A DNA stretch of 40,248 bases from an uncultured Lachnoclostridium sp. Lineage in GTDB: Bacteria > Bacillota > Clostridia > Lachnospirales > Lachnospiraceae. The position numbers and the translations under genes were made by a program. The stretch is taken from assembly GCA_930986645.1 (NCBI GenBank), contig CAKNJS010000023.1:1-40248 (forward strand). Direction: 5' to 3'. Under the pieces are notes generated by a model. The model was not told where the DNA came from, ran no database searches, and was given only the letters and a program-made list of their open reading frames with translations. Below are positions 34,080 to 40,248 of the stretch, piece after piece. Positions within the stretch are counted from its first letter, which is position 1. Each line of letters opens with the position of its first letter.

Positions 34080-34087
34080 TTCGTATT

Positions 34088-34169
34088 TGTACCGGATTGG
34101 GAGTGAAAAAGCAGGATGGATGCTGACGATTTACTGTCAGCATCCATCCTGCTTTTTTAAACCGGTACA
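34088..34169. terminator. Very strong bidirectional terminator
   Basis: About 21 bp pair: the AAAAAGCAGGATGGATGCTG arm (34106-34125) with its inverted copy ending at 34157, with a short loop. The outer TGTACCGG (34088-34095) and CCGGTACA (34162-34169) extend the dyad. It serves xpt on the plus strand and degV on the minus strand. Confidence 0.9.
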
Positions 34170-34181
34170 AAGAATGCGGGC

Positions 34182-35054
34182 TTATCGTCCTCTTACAGCC
34201 CCTATCCCGATTCCGCCCGGACCGACATGAGTTCCGATGCTCATAGTGAGCGGAAAATAGACAAGTTCCATATCCGGAAAGTTCTTTTTCATTTCAGATT
34301 TGAATTCTTCCAGTTTATCAGAGGGCATTAAGGTATTAGCAATCCCTGCCTTCAAGATCCCCTGTTCTTTCAGATGAGACAATCTTGACTCGATGTCGGT
34401 TTTCAACGCATTCAGCATAATGCGGAATGCGGATTTCATGCCGCGGGCTTTTGCGTAGGAGTCCAGTTTGTCTCCCTGTATGGTGAGTACGGGTTTGAGC
34501 TTAAGGACAGTTCCAAGGGCAGTGGCGGCGGGGGTGATCCGTCCGCCTTTTTTTAGATATTCCAATGTATCGACTGCAATGTAAATTGTGGCGTCCAGTG
34601 CTTCCTCCTCAAGGATGCTTTTGATTTCACGGGCGCTTTTTCCCTCATCCGCCATGGATTTTGCATCCAGCACAGATACAGCCTGTGTGACGGAGATACG
34701 GTGGTTGTCGACCACGCTGACCCGTCCTCTGTAAGGTGCGTCATCAGCAAGCAGCAGAGCGGTCTGGCATGTATTGCTCAGGCCGGAGGACATGGGGATG
34801 AACACAATATCATCATATGTTTCCAGAAGACGATCCCACATATCTGTTACATCTCCCGGGGAGGGCTGGGATGTACTGATGACAGCTCCTTCCATCTGCC
34901 TGCGGTAGAATTCGTCCGGCGTAATATTGATTCCTTCAAAATAGGTCTTCCCATCCACAATAATAGGCATGGGAAGAATGTGAATTCCATATTTCTCTTC
35001 TTCGGCGGGCATGATTCCGCTGTTGGTATCTGTCATGACAGCTGTTCCCGGCAT
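34182..35054 (-). CDS. DegV-family fatty acid-binding protein
   Basis: A 290-residue cytosolic protein of the DegV/FakB family, which presents a bound fatty acid to the kinase FakA for incorporation into phospholipid. The N-terminal 'VMTDTNSGIMPAEEEKYGI' and 'PMPIIVDGKTYFEGINITPD' (DxxS/T lipid head contacts), 'ISTSQPSPGDV', 'IPMSSGLSNTCQTALLLADD' and C-terminal 'GTHVGPGGIGIG' are family blocks. The start at 35054 has AGGAGGAG on the minus strand. No fakA is nearby. Which fatty acid is bound cannot be told. Confidence 0.9.
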   Translation of the reverse strand: MPGTAVMTDTNSGIMPAEEEKYGIHILPMPIIVDGKTYFEGINITPDEFYRRQMEGAVISTSQPSPGDVTDMWDRLLETYDDIVFIPMSSGLSNTCQTALLLADDAPYRGRVSVVDNHRISVTQAVSVLDAKSMADEGKSAREIKSILEEEALDATIYIAVDTLEYLKKGGRITPAATALGTVLKLKPVLTIQGDKLDSYAKARGMKSAFRIMLNALKTDIESRLSHLKEQGILKAGIANTLMPSDKLEEFKSEMKKNFPDMELVYFPLTMSIGTHVGPGGIGIGAVRGR

Positions 35055-35304
35055 AGTATCTCCTCCTGAAAATTAATTGTCATACGTATAATTGACCGTT
35101 ATTATAACAGGTGTTAAAATTATAGCAAAATGCGTTGAGAATAACAATGAACAAAAACGGAAATATGTAAATTAATTATACAAGAAAAGGAAAATGTAAG
35201 ATATGGAAGACAGACGTATAATGAGGACAAAACGGAGCTTAAAGAAGGCAATGATCTGATTAAGTCGGGAGTTCTTACTGAAAGTGAAGGCCGGACATAA
35301 AAAA
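35055..35304. other. AT-rich spacer with a possible 18-codon remnant
   Basis: 250 nt between degV and tRNA-Val. It includes promoter-like TATAAT-type runs for degV. On the plus strand, 35203-35259 could encode 18 residues (MEDRRIMRTKRSLKKAMI) after AAGGAAAATG. This resembles the first residues of TetR proteins ('RRxxRTKxxLxxA') but ends at once. A decayed regulator or chance are both possible. Confidence 0.2.
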
Positions 35305-35378
35305 TGGAAGCAATGGGGCTCGAACCCATGACCTCTCGCGTGTGAGGCGAACGCTCATCCCAGCTGAGCTATGCTTCC
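35305..35378 (-). tRNA. tRNA-Val (anticodon CAC)
   Basis: On the minus strand, a 74-nt cloverleaf: acceptor GGAAGCA/TGCTTCC with discriminator A, anticodon stem TTCGC/GCGAG-type with loop CTCACAC (CAC), T stem ATGGG/CCCAT with TTCGAGC. CCA is not encoded; T residues follow. Confidence 0.95.
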
Positions 35379-35392
35379 ATAACAAATATTAT

Positions 35393-35421
35393 TATAGCAC
35401 TCTTGTGAAAAAAAGCAAATG
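35393..35421 (-). promoter_or_regulatory. Putative tRNA-Val promoter
   Basis: On the minus strand, TATAAT near 35393-35398 lies 16 nt after TTGCTT, in the short gap after the tRNA-Leu terminator. Confidence 0.5.
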
Positions 35422-35447
35422 AAAAAGGACATCATTCCGATGTCCTT
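35422..35447 (-). terminator. tRNA-Leu terminator
   Basis: AAGGACATC at 35425-35433 pairs with GATGTCCTT at 35439-35447; on the minus strand T residues follow. It separates tRNA-Leu from tRNA-Val. Confidence 0.8.
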
Positions 35448-35452
35448 CTCTA

Positions 35453-35536
35453 TGCGGAAGAAGAGACTTGAACTCTCACAGGATTAACTCCCACTAGAAC
35501 CTGAATCTAGCGCGTCTGCCATTCCGCCACTTCCGC
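35453..35536 (-). tRNA. tRNA-Leu (anticodon CAG)
   Basis: On the minus strand, an 84-nt class II tRNA: acceptor GCGGAAG/CTTCCGC-type with discriminator A, anticodon stem CTAGA/TCTAG with loop TTCAGGT (CAG), a long variable arm (GGGAGTTAATCCT region) and TTCAAGT in the T loop. Confidence 0.95.
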
Positions 35537-35548
35537 TCGACAAATGAT

Positions 35549-35577
35549 ATTCTATCATAACAATTCGTATTTGTAAA
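35549..35577 (-). promoter_or_regulatory. tRNA-Leu promoter
   Basis: On the minus strand, TTTACA (35572-35577) and TAGAAT (35549-35554) are 17 nt apart, 12 nt before the tRNA. Confidence 0.65.
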
Positions 35578-35646
35578 CCCCTAATTTTTATTTTATTTTA
35601 CATTTATTGTATACGGCTTTTGTAAGAAAAATCTTCGCGGGAAAGC

Positions 35647-35699
35647 TTGACTTATATCGACCATCTATATATACTTAGTATATAGATAATCGATATAAG
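35647..35699 (+). promoter_or_regulatory. PadR promoter buried in a 21-bp-arm palindrome
   Basis: TTGACT at 35647-35652 and TATACT at 35670-35675 are 17 nt apart. The whole region from -35 edge to ribosome binding site is a dyad: 35651-35671 is mirrored by 35679-35699, 19 of 21 positions matching, around a 7-nt centre. Binding of the PadR dimer here would block polymerase; autorepression is likely. Confidence 0.8.
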
Positions 35700-35710
35700 G
35701 AGGGATAAGA

Positions 35711-36043
35711 ATGAACATTGATAAGAGTCTGATTTCCGGAAGTACAGCTATGATGGTGCTGAAACTGCTTTCAGAGAAAGATATGTACGGGTATGAGATG
35801 ATTGAAGTCCTGCGGGAACGCTCGCAGAATGTTTTTGAACTCAAGGCCGGAACATTGTACCCGCTGCTTCACGGACTGGAGGGAAAGGGCATGCTGACGT
35901 CCTATGAGAAAGATGCGGGAAATAAGATCCGTAAATATTACAGTATTACAAGGCAGGGAAGAAAGCTGCTGGAAGAAAAGAAAGGCGAGTGGGAGATTTA
36001 TTCAAAAGCTGTCGCCAGTGTACTGGGAATTGTTCCGGTTTAG
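35711..36043 (+). CDS. PadR-family transcriptional regulator
   Basis: A 110-residue winged-helix repressor of the short PadR type (subfamily 2). The DNA-binding domain runs through 'STAMMVLKLLSEKDMYGYEM', 'FELKAGTLYPLLHGLEGKGM' and the wing 'NKIRKYYSITRQGRKLLEEK', followed by one C-terminal dimer helix. AAGGAGG at 35697-35703 overlaps the operator. It lies 15 nt before a membrane protein that begins with a HAAS domain. PadR-HAAS pairs recur in Firmicutes, where the regulator controls the membrane partner. Confidence 0.93.
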   Translation: MNIDKSLISGSTAMMVLKLLSEKDMYGYEMIEVLRERSQNVFELKAGTLYPLLHGLEGKGMLTSYEKDAGNKIRKYYSITRQGRKLLEEKKGEWEIYSKAVASVLGIVPV

Positions 36044-36058
36044 AGCAGGAGGGGACGT

Positions 36059-37456
36059 ATGGATAAGAAAGAATATATTAAGGTTCTGACAGACCAGATC
36101 AGATGTAAAATGGCACGCCCGGCTGTGGCACGTGAGATCGGAGATCACATTGAAGATCAGACTGCAGCGTTTATGAGTGAGGGGATGAACAGAGCGGAAG
36201 CGGAAACGGCTGCAGTGGAGGAGATGGGCAATCCGGTTGAAACGGGTGTGGAGCTGGACAGAATTCATCGTCCGAAAATGCCGTGGCTGATGATCGGACT
36301 GATTGTAATTCTGAGTGCTTTGTCCTGCATATTCCAGTTCCTTTTGAATCGGGAAGCTGTAAAGGCCGGGGCAGGGGTATTTTTTGACAGCCGCAGGCAG
36401 ATTGTATTCATTTTATTAGGGATACTGGTGATGACGGGTGTCTGCTTTGCTGATTATACGAGAATTGCAGCCCGTGCCAGAGAGCTCCTGATCGGGCTTG
36501 TTCTTCTTCTGCTGCTGGGCAGGAATGTGATGGGATTGTCTGTTAATGGGGCTGTGCAATGGATACAGCTGCCATATGGGCAGGCGGTTAATATATTGAT
36601 TGTTCTGATGCTGACCGTTCCGCTTTATGCTGCGGTTTTATACAGATACAGAGGACAGGCGCAGCCGGCAGTCCTGAAAAGTATATTGTGGATGATTCCG
36701 GGCTGCTTTCTCGCATTGCTGTGTGCCGGTCTGTGGATGGTGTTTATTCTGTATCTGACATATCTTATCGTTTGCGGAACAGCGGTTTACCGGGGCTGGT
36801 ACAAGGTGAAGAGAAAGGCTGTGCTGATCGGGACAGGGGTTCTGCCTTTTGCCGGGGCGGGGCTGATCTGGCTTATAGGAAAGGATTATCAGAGGGAACG
36901 CCTTCTTTTCTATCTGTCATCTGTTGCGGGCGCTGATGAGCGGTACAGTGACAGCTGGCCATACGCGATGGTGTATGTGAAAGAGCTTCTGAAAAACAGC
37001 AGAATGTTTGGCGGGGGAAATGGAATTCCTGATATTTCGAATATGCCGGAACTTTCTGATTTTATGCTGAGCGGTGTGGCAGGATATTATGGAATTTTTA
37101 CTGCAGTGCTTCTCGGGGGTGCCCTGCTTTTCCTTCTTCTGCGCTTTCTGTGGATTTCCAGCAGACAGAGAAATCAGCTGGGAATGCTGATGGGGACAGG
37201 GTGCGCGGTTGTTTTCCTGATTGAGGCGGGTTTTTATTTCCTCAATAATCTGGGAATTGTGTATCTGGGAAATTATTGCCCGTTTTTCAGCTATGGGGGA
37301 ACGGGGACGATAGTTACATATATCCTTCTGGGAATTCTGCTGAGCATCTGCCGGTATCAGGATACAGCACCGGAACGAAAAACCGCCGGCTCCTTATTCG
37401 GGATCCGGCGGCAGGTTAAAAGAATAAATATAAAAATGTTTAGTCCTGATAAATAA
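36059..37456 (+). CDS. HAAS-SEDS fusion: FtsW/RodA/SpoVE-like membrane protein with PadR-linked N-terminal domain
   Basis: A 465-residue protein. Residues 1-75 form a helical HAAS (DUF1700-like) domain ('KKEYIKVLTDQIRCKMARPA' to 'EEMGNPVETGVELDRIHRP'), the partner domain of PadR operons. About ten membrane helices follow with SEDS features: 'NGAVQWIQLPYG' (163-174), the long outer loop with 'MPELSDFMLSGVAGYYG' (329-345) whose D334 matches the catalytic aspartate of RodA/FtsW, and 'PFFSYGGTG' (408-416) in place of PFISYGGSS. SEDS proteins polymerise lipid II into glycan strands. Whether this divergent one does so is unknown. No class B penicillin-binding protein is adjacent. Its end overlaps pyrC by 17 bp, tail to tail. 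Confidence 0.85.
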   Translation: MDKKEYIKVLTDQIRCKMARPAVAREIGDHIEDQTAAFMSEGMNRAEAETAAVEEMGNPVETGVELDRIHRPKMPWLMIGLIVILSALSCIFQFLLNREAVKAGAGVFFDSRRQIVFILLGILVMTGVCFADYTRIAARARELLIGLVLLLLLGRNVMGLSVNGAVQWIQLPYGQAVNILIVLMLTVPLYAAVLYRYRGQAQPAVLKSILWMIPGCFLALLCAGLWMVFILYLTYLIVCGTAVYRGWYKVKRKAVLIGTGVLPFAGAGLIWLIGKDYQRERLLFYLSSVAGADERYSDSWPYAMVYVKELLKNSRMFGGGNGIPDISNMPELSDFMLSGVAGYYGIFTAVLLGGALLFLLLRFLWISSRQRNQLGMLMGTGCAVVFLIEAGFYFLNNLGIVYLGNYCPFFSYGGTGTIVTYILLGILLSICRYQDTAPERKTAGSLFGIRRQVKRINIKMFSPDK

Positions 37457-38702
37457 TAGTTCCGCGGCAGATGGTTGCTTTGACTTTTCCGTACAGATCC
37501 CAGCCGGTAAACGGAGAGTTGGATGACATAGAGACGTACTGTTCGGGAACCCAGTGCTCTTCAGGATCAAAAAGGACAAGATCGGCTGCTTCGCCCTTTT
37601 CAATCCTCCCTGCAGGCAGATGATACAGTCTGGCAGGATTTATGGTCATCTTTTCCAGAAGCTGCATCAGTGTCAGGCGGCCCGGGCGTACAAGGGAAGT
37701 AATGCCAAGAGCGAGGGAGGTCTCGAGTCCGATAATACCGCTGGGGGCGGCAGTGATAGAACGCTCTTTTTCCTCTTTGCTGTGAGGGGCGTGGTCTGTA
37801 GCGATGAGATCAATTGTCCCATCGGCCAGTCCGCGGATAATCTCCTGACGATCCTCTTCCTTCCTGAGCGGAGGATTCATTTTGGCCAGTGTGCCGTATT
37901 TGAGTACTGCCTCGTCTGTCAACGTAAAATGATGAGGGGCAGCCTCGGCATGCAGATTGGCACCGAGAGCTTTGAACATGCGCACTATTTCTACAGAACG
38001 TCCGGAACTGATATGCTGGATAACTGTGTGAGCGCCGGAGCGCAGCGCCAGCATACAGTCTCTGGCCACGAGCGACTCCTCTGCTATGGATGGAGAACCG
38101 AATATACCAAGCTGTTCAGAAACAGAACCGTGGTTGATCCCGTTATTCTTTATGAATGCGGGATCTTCTTCGTGCAGGCTGATGGGCATATCGAGCTTTT
38201 TGACCGTCTCCATTGCCTTATAGAGAAACGCAGCGTTTTTGAGCGGGATGCCATCGTCTGTAAAGCCACATGCCCCGGCTGCCTTTAATGTGGCCATGTC
38301 AGTCATTTCTTCTCCCTTAAGAGAACGTGAGACACTTGCTGCCTGATAGATTCGTACAGACTCGGATTCGGCGCGTGTGAGTATATCGGAAAGCACCTCG
38401 GTATTGTCAACTACAGGTGAAGTATTCGCCATACAGATAACGGATGTAAATCCGCCCTTAGCGGCGGCGAGAGCTCCTGTGTGGAGCGTCTCTTTATAGG
38501 TGAAGCCGGGATCGCGGAAATGAACATGTGTGTCGATAAGTCCCGGAGCAATTGTAAGTCCGCCGGCGTCAAATATGTCTTCTCCTTTCTCAGCGGTGAT
38601 ATTTTCTGCAATGTCCCCGATCAGAGAATCTTTGATACGGATGTCTGCCCGGTATGATTTGCCGGAAGCGGGGTCTATGATGAAACCATTTTTGATGAGC
38701 AT
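37440..38702 (-). CDS. pyrC: Dihydroorotase
   Basis: Third step of pyrimidine synthesis: cyclises carbamoyl aspartate to dihydroorotate. The 420-residue class I enzyme has the metal-binding 'GLIDTHVHFRDPGFTYKET', a second zinc site around 'ISLHEEDPAF' and 'TVIQHISSGRS', the catalytic aspartate in 'LIATDHAPHSKEEK', and 'GIIGLETSLAL'. I took the ATG at 38702, with GGGAGG six to seven nt before it; a TTG six nt upstream is in frame. No other pyr genes are adjacent. Its 3' end overlaps the convergent SEDS gene by 17 bp. Confidence 0.94.
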   Translation of the reverse strand: MLIKNGFIIDPASGKSYRADIRIKDSLIGDIAENITAEKGEDIFDAGGLTIAPGLIDTHVHFRDPGFTYKETLHTGALAAAKGGFTSVICMANTSPVVDNTEVLSDILTRAESESVRIYQAASVSRSLKGEEMTDMATLKAAGACGFTDDGIPLKNAAFLYKAMETVKKLDMPISLHEEDPAFIKNNGINHGSVSEQLGIFGSPSIAEESLVARDCMLALRSGAHTVIQHISSGRSVEIVRMFKALGANLHAEAAPHHFTLTDEAVLKYGTLAKMNPPLRKEEDRQEIIRGLADGTIDLIATDHAPHSKEEKERSITAAPSGIIGLETSLALGITSLVRPGRLTLMQLLEKMTINPARLYHLPAGRIEKGEAADLVLFDPEEHWVPEQYVSMSSNSPFTGWDLYGKVKATICRGTIIYQD

Positions 38703-38816
38703 AAGCAACCTCCCGTTTTACATATTTTTATACTTGTCTCAAGTATAGCTTAACTCCGGGAAAAAATGCAAGGAATACATATGAAAGGAAAAAAGAATGA
38801 AAATGCCAGATATAAA

Positions 38817-38865
38817 TAAAAAAGCCGGGAGGGATATCTGCCATACGGCGGTTTCCCTCCCGGCT
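38817..38865 (-). terminator. Terminator of the phosphofructokinase gene
   Basis: AGCCGGGAGGG at 38823-38833 pairs with CCCTCCCGGCT at 38855-38865; on the minus strand six T residues follow. It separates pfp from pyrC. Confidence 0.88.
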
Positions 38866-38897
38866 GCATCCGGACGATTTACAGTATCCTCTGCAGA

Positions 38898-40130
38898 TTA
38901 TATCTGACGGTAAAGATGACGCGGTATTCCGTCTACCATTACAGGAGATACATCGCCCTGGATGAGCGGGCGTACATAGTTGACAAATTCATCGGTTACA
39001 TAGGAACCGTCCTCGTTTACCCACTCGCGCGGGACGAGTTTTTCGTCATTAGCAATTTTATGAACATCTTTTACTTCTGTTCCACTCTGATACGGATCAT
39101 CAGACAGACGCTGAAGGACAACCATTTTTCCGGAATCTCCTTCATCAGCGGCTTTGACTGCGGCACCGCCTACCTGATAAGCCTCAAGGATATCGACACG
39201 GGACGCGCAGTGGGACGCGGAGCGCTGAAGGGAGCTGAGCTCGATCGCGCGGGTTTTACATCCGATTTCTCCTGCAATATAACTTGCAAGATAATTTGCC
39301 GTACCGGAGAGCTGCTTGTGTCCGAACGCATCCACAAAGTCGATGCTCTGGCCGAGTTCGCATACATAACGGCCGTCCGCAAGGCGTATTCCTTCTGAGA
39401 TCGCAACAACTACGGATGATTTTTTGGACAGGAGATCTTTTACTTTGCTGCCGAAAGTTTCAATATCAAACGGAAGCTCCGGCAGATAGATCAGATCCGG
39501 CCCTGCGCAGTCCTCGCCTTTTGCAAGTGCAGCTGCACCGGTGAGCCATCCTGCATTTCTTCCCATAATCTCTATAATGGAGACAAGACCTTTTTCGTAT
39601 TCCAGACAGAAACTGTCGCGGATGATTTCTTTTACGGAAGTACCAATATATTTTGCCGCGCTTCCGTAACCCGGTGTATGGTCTGTGAGTGCCAGATCAT
39701 TGTCGATGGTCTTCGGGCATCCGATAAAACGTGTGGGATGGCCTGTGATGATTGCGTAGTCTGACAGCTTTTTGATCGTGTCCATAGAATCGTTTCCGCC
39801 GATATAGATAAACGCTTCGATATCAAGTTTGTTGAGAATGCCGAAGATTTTATCATAGACTTCCCTGTCCTCATGGATCTCGGGCAGTTTAAAGCGGCAG
39901 GAACCTAAGAAAGCGGCAGGGGTTCTTTTGAGGAGTTCTGCATCAAGTTCATTAGTGATATATTCAGAAAGATCAATATAACGTTCCTGAAGAAGTCCCT
40001 GAATTCCGTGAAGCATTCCGTATACTTTGCCTGCCCCGCGGTCTTTTGCTGTGCGGTATACTCCTGCGAGACTTGAGTTGATCGCAGCAGTAGGACCGCC
40101 TGATTGTCCGACAATTACATTTCCTTTCAT
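38898..40130 (-). CDS. pfp: 6-phosphofructokinase, probably pyrophosphate-dependent
   Basis: Phosphorylates fructose 6-phosphate in glycolysis. The 410-residue product has 'GQSGGPTAAINSSLAG' at the N terminus, 'IGGNDSMDT' at 110-118, and 'PKTIDNDL' at 139-146 with the catalytic aspartate D143. In ATP enzymes the corresponding motifs are GGDGS and PGTIDND; an acidic residue after GGN and lysine 140 mark PPi users, so PPi as phosphate donor is inferred. Such enzymes are common in Clostridia and work reversibly. The ATG at 40130 follows GGAGG on the minus strand. Confidence 0.9.
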   Translation of the reverse strand: MKGNVIVGQSGGPTAAINSSLAGVYRTAKDRGAGKVYGMLHGIQGLLQERYIDLSEYITNELDAELLKRTPAAFLGSCRFKLPEIHEDREVYDKIFGILNKLDIEAFIYIGGNDSMDTIKKLSDYAIITGHPTRFIGCPKTIDNDLALTDHTPGYGSAAKYIGTSVKEIIRDSFCLEYEKGLVSIIEIMGRNAGWLTGAAALAKGEDCAGPDLIYLPELPFDIETFGSKVKDLLSKKSSVVVAISEGIRLADGRYVCELGQSIDFVDAFGHKQLSGTANYLASYIAGEIGCKTRAIELSSLQRSASHCASRVDILEAYQVGGAAVKAADEGDSGKMVVLQRLSDDPYQSGTEVKDVHKIANDEKLVPREWVNEDGSYVTDEFVNYVRPLIQGDVSPVMVDGIPRHLYRQI

Positions 40131-40161
40131 TTTATGTTACCTCCGTTTTGCAAATTATCAT

Positions 40162-40224
40162 TTTGAAAGATAGGCTTTCAAAGCATCTATACAACAGTTT
40201 AGTGCATAATCACTAATTTGTAAA
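40162..40224 (-). promoter_or_regulatory. pfp promoter and 8-bp inverted repeat
   Basis: On the minus strand, TTTACA (40219-40224) and TAAACT (40196-40201) are 17 nt apart. Just downstream, TTTGAAAG at 40162-40169 is mirrored by CTTTCAAA at 40175-40182 with a five-base centre, a possible operator or mRNA hairpin. The window ends soon after. Confidence 0.5.
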
Positions 40225-40248
40225 TGAAAAAATATAAAAAATAGACAA

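Noticed and set aside
35203-35259. Small TetR-like gene
   Set aside because: Eighteen codons only; the next sequence in any frame does not continue a TetR helix-turn-helix. Kept only as a doubtful remnant.
37554-38288. 244-codon open frame on the plus strand
   Set aside because: Antisense to dihydroorotase, without motif or ribosome binding site.

Overview
The window looks like a chromosomal segment of a Gram-positive gut anaerobe of the Clostridia, most likely family Lachnospiraceae. The grounds are: an alpha operon with rpsD between rpsK and rpoA, an enlarged L17, a class F flavodiiron protein, a PPi-type phosphofructokinase, an SfsA-MutY fusion, Val/Leu/Arg/Gly tRNAs without an encoded CCA (where it could be judged), and strong AGGAGG ribosome binding sites. 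Species cannot be named from the sequence alone. No insertion sequence, prophage, CRISPR array or integrase was seen; this is core chromosome with a few small accessory cassettes.

1-6.7 kb: the end of the large ribosomal protein cluster, secY-adk-(KOW protein)-infA-rpmJ-rpsM-rpsK-rpsD-rpoA-rplQ, closed by a strong terminator. The usual map gene is absent between adk and the KOW gene. The operon is broken by unusually long, hairpin-rich intergenic RNAs (secY/adk, rpmJ/rpsM, rpoA/rplQ). The largest, 395 nt before rpsM, is the most interesting unexplained element in the window.

6.7-11 kb: a guanidinium-type SMR exporter, an APH-fold kinase, a secreted coiled-coil/SleB-type cell wall hydrolase on the minus strand, a Cof-type HAD phosphatase and undecaprenyl-pyrophosphate phosphatase (uppP). 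11-13.8 kb: a polar amino acid ABC importer whose binding protein appears circularly permuted, with a 16-bp dyad upstream. 13.9-19.3 kb: an SfsA-MutY fusion, a TetR/lipid kinase pair overlapping by 4 nt, a PAP2 phosphatase and trpS, then tRNA-Arg.

19.6-26.8 kb: a GntR(YtrA)-ABC-2 cassette, an RluA pseudouridine synthase, tex, a class B DnaJ with a 12-bp 5' UTR hairpin, and rpiB. 26.8-31.4 kb: a CmpB-like membrane protein with an eleven-residue repeat tail, endonuclease III, the 844-residue flavodiiron-rubredoxin-NADH oxidoreductase fusion (oxygen/ROS defence) and tRNA-Gly. 31.5-40.2 kb: glycerate kinase, a YesL-like protein with xpt, DegV, tRNA-Val and tRNA-Leu, a PadR regulator with a HAAS-SEDS fusion protein under a 21-bp-arm palindrome, dihydroorotase and a PPi-dependent phosphofructokinase.

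Most genes are housekeeping: translation, cell-wall lipid carrier recycling, DNA base-excision repair (MutY and Nth), nucleotide salvage and synthesis (xpt, pyrC) and glycolysis. The main candidates for something new are the pre-rpsM structured RNA, the PadR/HAAS-SEDS operon and the permuted binding protein.
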